The position numbers were made by a program, and so were the translations under genes. Positions 57,245 through 64,000 of a stretch of DNA of 64,000 bases are shown piece after piece. This DNA is from Marsupella aquatica. Taxonomy: Eukaryota > Marchantiophyta. The notes beneath the pieces are model-generated. The model saw only the letters and a program-made list of their open reading frames with translations, was not told the DNA's origin and did no database searches. The stretch covers positions 25,420,001 to 25,484,000 of the forward strand of contig OZ316891.1 in NCBI GenBank assembly GCA_973895155.1, written 5' to 3'. Numbering within the stretch: the stretch's first letter is position 1; each line of letters begins with the position of its first letter.

Positions 57245-57370
57245 AAGCCGAGTACGAGAAGCCGAGTACGAGAAGCCGAGTACGAGAAGCCGAGTACGAG
57301 AAGCCGAGTACGAGAAGCCGAGTTGAGAAGCCGAGTATGAGAAGCCGAGTTGAGAAGCCAGTTGAGAAGC
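57245..57370 (+). repeat. 14-bp tandem repeat inside the ParB-like gene
   Basis: About seven units of GAGTACGAGAAGCC or shortened GAGTTGAGAAGCC. As 14 is not a multiple of three, gain or loss of a unit changes the frame; translation gives STRSRVREAEYEKP-like sequence and then stops at 57340. Confidence 0.9.
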
Positions 57371-58229
57371 AACGTCTGGTTGAGAAGCCGAGTGCAAGTG
57401 AAAGAGACCAAGACAGAAGAAGAAACAGAAAATTGACAGTGCCATCATGGATGATACTACAGAAAACCTGACAGTGCATTCACAAGATGTGGACGAGCAG
57501 TTGAACGCTCCTGAGGAGAAGAAGGTCTTAGAAGGTAATGAGGTATTGCAACAAATGGAGCAATATTATACGTTTGGGATCAATTCGATATTTTCTATTC
57601 CTATAGACAGTATTTTCCCTGCGTCGGCAAGACTCTGTTATAGAATGTTGAATGCAGAACATGTAAAGGAGGTGGCCAATTCCATGATAAGAAATGCGGG
57701 GCATGAACCACACATAGCAGACTTGATTCCTTACACTACAAAACATAGAAACCTAATGCAGTATGACAGCACAGAATCAGATAGGAGGGACTTTGTAGCA
57801 GCCGTGAAAAAGGGCGAGGTTCAATTCCTTGCCATTAGCGGTCAACATTCGGCTAGAGCAGCCAGATGGATTCGAGAATGGGCAAACAAGGATGCCAAGC
57901 TGACAACATTGGCAAAAAAGCTGGAATTTTGAAAGTCAAGAATATTATCTCATCGAACACCATCATCAATATTAGTTGAGCATTCAATGCGATCTAATGC
58001 GATCAATAGCACGATGGTGTTTGAGTCATGCTTCAAAGATACAGTCGTTCATGCTAGGCGACAATTTGTGGAATGTGGAAAACCTAGCCGGCCAAAACAT
58101 GGGGACAACAAAACAAACGCTCAAGACAATCAAAAATTTCAGGTACGAAGTGTTACTGCTTGATGGGTACAATACCGTAGATTCATGCACATTCAGTAGA
58201 ATATTTCCACTGATATCTCCTAGTTTTGC

Positions 58230-58580
58230 GTTGGTCTGGGATGGTCCCAGTCCAAATGGATTCATGCACATTCAGTAAAATCTTTGTCCACTGATATCGT
58301 CTAGTTTTGTGTTGGACTGGGATGGTCCTAGTCCAAATGGATTCATGCACATTCAGTAGAATATTTCCACTGATATCGCCTAGTTTTGCGTTGGACTGGG
58401 ATGGTCCCAGTCCAAATGGATTCATACACATTCAATAGATTATTTTTCCACTGATACTGTCTAGTTTTGTTCTGGACTGGGATGGTCCCAGTCCAAACTA
58501 AATCATGCACTTTCAATAGAATATTTCCACTGATACTGTCTAGTTCTGTGTTGGACTGGGATGGTCTCAGTCCGCACCTG
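58230..58580. repeat. Intronic array of five palindromes, about 80-bp period
   Basis: Five units, each with TTGGACTGGGA, TGG, TCCCAGTCCAA (perfect 11-bp arms in the unit at 58390, one or more changes in the others, near 58237, 58311, 58472 and 58552). Spacer sequence repeats too (ATTCATGCACATTCAGTAGA, then ATATTTCCACTGATAT). The whole array lies within the intron 58141-58637 of the ParB/methyltransferase-like gene. Confidence 0.9.
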
Positions 58581-60998
58581 AGTGCTATCAAACAATTGAG
58601 TTATGGAGAACTAACAGACTGTCCTTTTCAATTGTAGGATTGGTTGGCTCTTGCAAGAATGACCATGGGAAGGAAAGATTGTCGAAATGTTTACTGGTTA
58701 CTGTTTGTGGACGATGCTCTTTTTGAGTTATGGAGTTTGGTATGCCAGTTGTGGTTGGATGGGAAACTTCCCGATGGAGCTGGGGTAGAAGGAAATGAGA
58801 AGTGTGAAAAAGCAGTTACTGTTGCCATGTTTCGTTGTTTTGATGGTGAGTTGATCTCACAACGAGACATCACAAGAATACTGACGCGGGTGAAGTCAGG
58901 AAAGGCATTGCTAAAGAAAGATGCCTCTAATAAATCAGACATGCCATCTATAGAGGAGTTGGCCAAAGATGTGAAGATCGTGCGGAAACTGAAGTCCCTT
59001 ATTGAAGACTACTATTGCACCAAGGATGCGGTGAATTTCCCGGCAAATACTAATTGGGGGAAAGTAGTGGAGGTTCTTCCTACGCTAGCAATTGACTCAG
59101 AGTTCAGCAGGTGTCAAAGAGCCGCTGGCGAGGTCTATCTTGCTAACCTTTTAAAACCAAATCATACGCGGGAGAGCGCAATCTTGCCGACGGCATTGGC
59201 ATTCCGCCTAGATGATATATACTGCCAGAAATTTGACCCTACCATGGGCTACATTTTTTAGCGACAATCTCATGAAGACCATTGATCCAGAGTCATTGCA
59301 AGAAGCTCCTCCGACCTGCCCTCTTGCCATTGTTGATTTTAGCCGGCTTCCGCAAAAACAATGGACTAAAGCAGAGATTCTTGTTCTCTTTGAATACATT
59401 GTGGAGCTTCCACAAAATCCCACGATTGTTGTGACGATAACAGTTCATCCTGGACAACTTGCATTGAATGTCCATGGTGCCCTTCGTAAACTGGGACAAG
59501 AGAAAGCTTTGACCATTCACATTGAGTATGGGAGTTATTCTCAAGATGATCAACCGCACCCTCATGACTCATGTTGGGGTGGGGGGATTGAAGAAGTTAT
59601 CTTTGCGGGGATTTCTCGAGATGAAGACGTCAATTGAAATGAAGTTTTCAAGCCCAACTATCCAAAGCCAAAATTCTTGTATACTGCAAAGGATGTTGAT
59701 TACGAAGTATGCAAGATCGACAAGGGAAAGGGGAAGGCGAAGGAATCAGATGAGGGGACACAAAACAACAACCTAAAAGTGGTTTTGGACCCGGAAGAGG
59801 CCGTCAAGATTATGAATATGGCCCCTCGATTTGAGACAGTTGGCAGTCGCGGAGGGTGGGTTAATCCTCATGCCAAACCCACGCGGATGATCTGAAGGAT
59901 TATTGAATCCTTGTCAGAACCAGGAGATTTGGTTCTAGATTTTTTCTCCGATGGCCAAGTCATGAAGACATCATTTTTTTGCGATAGGGAATGCTTTGTT
60001 TATTGTGACTCTCACTCCGAGAGGCATTTTGTGGAAGCTTTTGCTTCCTACCTTTGCGAGAGAGTTCCCTCACTTAAAGCTCATTGTGAATCACTTGCTG
60101 AAAATTCTTGACAATGGGCTACCACTGTTGCGGCTGTAGCTATCGCTGTTGAATCCGATGGTTTTGAGTCTGAAGATGTTGCTGACAAAGTGGATGAAGG
60201 CGTAGAGGCATCAAAGGAGGCATATGTCAAGAATTTGGATGACCGTGTTGGTCAAGGTGAGCCTTATGATGTAGATGATGATATTGGACTTGTACCGAAC
60301 CGTTCATCTGGTTTAGATGACATCCCTCCGGGGCCCAATGAAGTTCAAGTTGATGATAACTTGGACAAGGATGATCCCAATCCATCAACGCCGGGAGGAC
60401 AGATGGAGCAACTGGAAGGAGCAAGGGTTGATACGTTTGATCATCTTTCTTCAACCAATCTGATCAATGAAGGCGCAACGAGGCTTGGAGATTCAAATGA
60501 AGCTGAAACTAAAGAATTGACTCGGGGGGAGACCGAGGGGGAGACTGGCGGATTGCCTGACATTCCAATCAATCCAGGAGGAAATGCATCAACGGCTGCT
60601 GACAACCAGGCAGGTGCTTCAACTTGTCCTGACACACTTTTCAGCTTCTGATGACAAATTGGTGTTCGTTTGTTCACACTCGGGGAGTCCTATTGTCCTT
60701 TCGCTCTCAAAAAAAAGGAAATAGAGTTGGATCAACTGGATGGAGGTCATTGGAATGCGACGCACGATGTTACGTGTGGAAAAGTGGGCCAAATCGAGGC
60801 CAAGAAATATCATTGGATGTTGCTCCTTCAATTCTCAATAAGGAGGAGTATAAGAGTGGAGAATTGGGGTTGATAACTCCTGTTTGGACTTCACCTTATT
60901 GGGTAGAACAAAGTACTTCAAATGTCAATTTTGAAATCCAACAGGAGCTTGGTGCTGACATGATTATTGATGAATACGGATCTCTTATTTTGGAATGA

Positions 60999-61215
60999 AA
61001 TTCAGCCTTTGACTTTGTATTTATTCATATCAATCTAAAATACTTCTCGGTCTCACAGAATGCGCTCACCAATTAAAGTCTCCATATCCGTCTACACATT
61101 GTGAGGCTTCTAAAAATGGTATGTAGGTTAATTTTCTTTTTTGTCAGCCATTGTCTTGTATTTTTGGACTGAGACAATCCTAATCCAAAGTTCACTTTTG
61201 GTCTTTTCTCTAAGA
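60999..61215 (+). other. Intergenic gap with one palindrome copy before the FCP1-like gene
   Basis: 217 bp between two plus-strand genes. At 61162-61186 it has TTGGACTGAGA, CAA, TCCTAATCCAA, the same palindrome as in the arrays, about 30 bp before the likely start at 61216. Confidence 0.7.
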
Positions 61216-62275
61216 ATGGTGTTTGGTGCACTTGCAGAATCGAGACCTGGTCCCCTCAAGCGGAAGTTGCTGATTTTGGACCTTAATAAAATACTTTGGG
61301 ATTCTATTGAATTCCAAAGCAAGGGCACATCCAGGAATATTGTCACCTCAAGTGGAGTGCATTGGGATAGATCAAATGGAACTAGTCGCATGTATACAGA
61401 GAGGCCAGGGCTCCATGAGTTTCTAAAGTTGGTTTTTGACCGGTTTGACGTTGCAATTTGGACATGTGCTGGGATGCCGCGAACAGTGAAAATGTTGAAC
61501 ATGACGTTCACAATTGAGGAGCGGTTTGAAACTGAAGTTTGTATTCACACAGGTGGAAACCTTTGACACAGGCATTCAAAGGCGTGACATTACAAATGGA
61601 AAGGCAAATGTGCTATTGAAGGATTTTCGGGTGGTATGGAGTGCATTTGGAAATCTATATGATGAAACCAACACACTCCTTGTGGATGACTCCCCCTTGA
61701 AGGCATTTGCCAACCCAGACATGACCGGACTATTTCCAGTGCCCTACACGCATGCCAATCGTGGAGACAATTTTCTTCTAACAATTCTTTGGCCATGTCT
61801 TGAGAAACTGTCACATGCAAGTGACATTCGTTGTTATCTTCTCCTAAACTCTCCAAAGTGGTCTCTATTGCACATTAAGAGAGACAAGGCAAAAAATGAG
61901 ATTACTTATAATCAACTTAGTAAGAGATGTGCAGCAAAAATTTGGAACTCACAGTATAGGCATAGTGTGCTGGACCTCAATAGCAATGAGATTCCTTGGG
62001 CTGTGAAGCACCGTATATGTAGCTTACGTCCTGAGGTGGAACTTGACGATGCACTAGTCACCTCACTTGCTAGATCATTTGTAGGACGGGAATATTCAGG
62101 TCTGTATAGAGAAAATCCTAGACATTTTTGGTGGGAGATTATAGCAGTTAGGAACAACACCACCAAATTTCATCTCCCTGAAGATAAAGGGAGTTGCAAC
62201 CGTGACATTAGGGTAGATAGTAAAGGAGACAAAGGCACATGCTCAAATAAATATTGTAAGGAACACTTTGTTTAG
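61216..62275 (+). pseudogene. FCP1/NIF-like HAD domain protein of the 28-kb element
   Basis: MVFGALAESRPGPLKRKLLI, then LDLNKILWDS (first HAD motif with DLN, as in plant FCP1-like proteins whose second Asp is replaced), TERPGLHEFLKLVFDRFDVA, IWTCAG. After a frame change near 61500-61552 (short intron ending TTCACACAG, or a frameshift) it continues: LLKDFRVVWSAFG, NTLLVDDSPLKAFANPD (late HAD motif intact) and GLFPVPYTHAN. A long C-terminal extension (to 62275) resembles no family I know. Better kept than the three FCP1-like domains at 12063-14491. Could bind phosphopeptides or act as a weak phosphatase. Confidence 0.7.
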
Positions 62276-62645
62276 AGATCTGACTCATGTTAAGCCCATT
62301 AGATAGTAAAAATGGGTGCCAGCCCTGGATATTCATTGTAAGTTTGGACACAATTGTATATAATTATTTTCACACATTATCAATCAATGGTCCTTGCCTG
62401 GGCTTCTTTGTGCGGAAATGTTTTTACAAGTATGATCTCTATCCCATGGTTCTTTGTGAACTAATAAGTAATATAATACTATTATAATTAATATAATACT
62501 AATAAGATTTGGCCTATAAAGTGTACATTTAGGTATCAAAAAGTGTACATTTGGGCTTCATAAAGTGTACATTTGGGGACATAAAAGTGTACATTTCAGG
62601 ACTGATTTGTGAACAAAAGAAAATACACTTTTAATGAATAGGCTG
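62276..62645 (-). repeat. Right subterminal region and TIR of the 28-kb element
   Basis: Non-coding 3' sequence, then from 62518 four copies of AAAGTGTACATTTNGG within 80 bp, and the terminal inverted repeat ending GAATAGGCTG at 62645. It mirrors 34498-34687. Confidence 0.85.
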
Positions 62646-64000
62646 ATCCTGGTCTATCAATGAAGTCGTAAGCTACCAAGGTGACCGTCGCCCAAGTACT
62701 ACTATAAGTAACTATGTGGCACCACTTCTTACTAACTGTTCGAATGACGATCAAGTCCATGACCCGATTTCTAATCGCATTATCCGACAAATTCCCAAGA
62801 CAGTGGAAAAACTTTTTGACTAATGGCCAAATATATTTCTCGACAATATCGTTCGGAAAACCGGGTATCAGGTCTTCAGCTTGACTCCATATCATGTTTC
62901 GGTTCATAACCTTTGCACGTGCAATGCGCTCCATCATCATTTGACGATGAGATTTTTGATTCATGTCAAAGGACTGCAACATAATATGGAAAAGATTAAG
63001 AACAAGAACCTATCCATTAAGAACTGGGACCACCTAATTTCTGAGAAAATCTACCAAACCTTTCAATTAGAACATCTCGTTCTTCCTCATCTAAATAGTT
63101 ATATTTGTTCGTAAAAAATATGATTTTGTCAAAAGTACTAGTCCCAAGAACAGATATTTCTGGAAGCATAGAAATATCCTGTCGAATAACTCGACAGACT
63201 GAGTCAAACTCCAACTCGTCAGTTTCGGGTATGTAGTAAAGTCCTTTATTTGCGTCATCGACAATCCGGTTTGCTTGTTTGAGAATAGCCCATAACCTTG
63301 TATTTGTAACTAAAAAGTTCCACTTCTTGTTACAAGCTCCAAGCCAAATAAGGTCTCGGACCCTATCGATAACCAAATCAATATCGGGGTGTCGGTATCC
63401 AGGCAATCCTTCAATTGAAATAAAGTGTTTGTAGAGTATTGGCCAAATGTTTGAAATGACCAAAACATTTGGTATTCCTCCAATGAGACTAGAGGAGGTT
63501 TCATCCAGTGTATCCCATATTGTTTTCTATTTCCTTTCATGAGATGAAAGGAAATCTTGAGCCTCATTCAAAAGTTGGCTCATCCTGCTTTTATCATATC
63601 ACAAAACATTGTTAGAAGACATACGACGCGCTTGGTCACGTAAGTTAACTAGAATTCCTTAAAAGCGTAGATGTCACCCTCAAGGTATCCAACTTCGTGG
63701 CATCTGACTATAAATTTCCATTTTTCAAGAGGGTGAAGAGCATCGTAAGTCTTCGTGAAGAGTTCCCTAAGATCTCTGGACATTGACCCCATGAATTTAA
63801 TTTTTGGGTATTTCTGGAAGAAACTTTGAACTATCGATGAGAGAGACTCATTTCCGATCGATTTAGTAGGATTTCTTGGGAAAGCCAAATCTAATAAACT
63901 CAACTTGATTACACCCAGAAGATAGGTATTCCCAACAAGGTGGCGCCATGTGCGACACACCAAAGATAGTCCTACAAACTCATCCAATTCCTTTATTGAG
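62646..64000 (-). pseudogene. Tandem F-box-like repeat protein, 5' part, running off the window
   Basis: At least three F-box-like units. 64000-63649: KELDEFVGLSLVCRTWRHLV, then ELFTKTYDALHPLEKWKFIV. 63580-63017: MSQLLNEAQDFLSSHERK, a TAG, then GGIPNVLVISNIWPILYKHF, RVRDLIWLGACNKKWNFLVT and RLWAIL. 62990-62649, after acceptor TATGTTGCAG: DLIPGFPNDIVEKYIWPLVK, RVMDLIVIRTVSKKWCHIVT, STWATVTLVAYDFIDRPG. Each has the pattern P-N/D...IWP...R..DL......W....T..WA. F-box proteins recruit targets to SCF ubiquitin ligases; nothing shows the target here. The 28-kb element interrupts it; the last exon is at 34295-34497. The start lies beyond 64000. Confidence 0.65.
63625..63642. promoter_or_regulatory. 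Outer-cluster palindrome, F-box gene intron copy
   Basis: GACGCG CTTGGT CACGTA, an imperfect inverted repeat of the same type as 31068-31085, in the gap between two F-box-like coding pieces. Role unknown. Confidence 0.6.

Larger units (their letters stand above)
56554..60998 (+). pseudogene. ParB-like plus methyltransferase-like gene of the 28-kb element, main part
   Basis: Continues 43214-43367. After a beta-rich part (VLTLKCRGNNSLTFVCGPVV) and a Pro/Glu/Lys linker with a 14-bp tandem repeat, 57447-58140 has SIPIDSIFPASARLCYRMLN, then EVQFLAISGQHSARAARWI, a ParB/sulfiredoxin-like pattern. An intron (58141-58637, GTACGA...TTGTAG) holds the palindrome array. 58638 onward is alpha-helical. 59280-60110 is methyltransferase-like: AIVDFSRLPQ at the DPPY place, WGGGIEEVIF, HAKPTRMI, then PGDLVLDFFSDGQVMKTSFF and GRE-like CDRECFVYCDS. 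An acidic tail follows, then 60655-60998. Breaks: TGA at 57930, 59635, 59893 and 60109, and a shift near 59250. Catalysis unlikely; DNA binding possible. Confidence 0.55.
34498..62645. mobile_element. 28.1-kb TIR element carrying ParB/methyltransferase-like and FCP1-like cargo
   Basis: The ends are a perfect 24-bp inverted repeat beginning CAGCCTATTCATTAAAAG at 34498 and on the minus strand at 62645. The flanking 8 bp are atcctgat (34490-34497) and atcctggt (62646-62653), seven of eight identical. Both ends carry TGTACATTTGG-type subterminal repeats (34538-34687; 62518-62600). CAG...CTG termini with 8-bp duplications are typical of hAT-like transposons, but other superfamilies also make 8 bp. 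Without copy B and copia/LINE it would be about 11.6 kb. Content: transposase-like and DUF8039-like genes (minus), 27-bp repeats, ParB/methyltransferase-like and FCP1-like genes (plus). A 339-bp derivative exists at 5600. Confidence 0.88.

Noticed and set aside
12063-64000. Alternative genetic code or programmed recoding as cause of the many in-frame stops
   Set aside because: Stops are mixed TAG, TGA and TAA, differ between paralogous copies, and mostly fit C-to-T decay; intact genes such as the LINE ORF1 use normal stops. Only the Ty3 gag TGA has a readthrough context.
1-64000. tRNA, rRNA or conserved small RNA genes
   Set aside because: I saw no cloverleaf with A/B boxes and no rRNA sequence; the tRNA-like matches are short primer-binding sites of LTR elements.

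Overview
The window is repeat-rich plant nuclear DNA, probably from a large-genome non-seed plant or other streptophyte. Support: spliceosomal introns with GT/AG ends; plant-type Ty3 and Ty1 retrotransposons; an L1-type LINE with DUF4283-like and zf-RVT-like domains; CACTA transposase genes; an STR-like ABCG transporter fragment; plant-type FCP1-like domains. The species cannot be told from this sequence. No rRNA, tRNA or ordinary single-copy host gene was recognised.

Layout. 1-11817 (minus) is CACTA-type material: TNP2-like DUF4218/DUF4216, a TNP1-like Transposase_24 gene and a second DUF4216 piece. It is broken by a 3.4 kb LTR element (copy A, 7704-11067) that carries an antisense fragment of an ABCG gene. 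11818-34497 plus 62646-64000 (minus) form an 'outer' gene cluster: tandem FCP1-like domains, an E/A/K-rich coiled coil followed by a Ulp1 protease, a ParB-like plus methyltransferase-like protein, and a protein of tandem F-box-like repeats. A Ty3 retrotransposon with identical-looking LTRs (17031-30535, TSD TCTTT) splits the coiled-coil gene. A 28.1 kb DNA transposon-like element (34498-62645, 24-bp perfect terminal inverted repeats beginning CAG, 8-bp target duplication with one mismatch) splits the F-box-like gene. This 'inner' element carries a DUF7869-like transposase fragment, a DUF8039-like protein, a second ParB/methyltransferase-like gene and an FCP1-like gene. It is itself loaded with LTR element copy B (34688-38037) and a Ty1/copia element (43368-56548, TSD GTGCC), which in turn holds a full-length LINE (44213-51578, 14-bp TSD).

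How it fits together. The inner element and the outer cluster encode related ParB-like/methyltransferase-like and FCP1-like proteins. Each also carries its own dispersed palindrome almost only in introns and intergenic gaps: CACGCG-N6-CGCGTG in the outer cluster, and an 11+3+11 bp palindrome (TTGGACTGGGA, then TGG, then the reverse complement) in the inner element. This resembles a DNA-binding protein paired with its own sites, as in ParB/parS or the VANC anti-silencing system of VANDAL elements. It is the most interesting and possibly undescribed feature here; the binding is inference.

Most of these genes are decayed. Many single nonsense codons fit C-to-T change at CGA or CAG. Order of events from nesting: outer cluster and CACTA, then the inner element, then copia, then LINE. 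The Ty3 element looks very recent.
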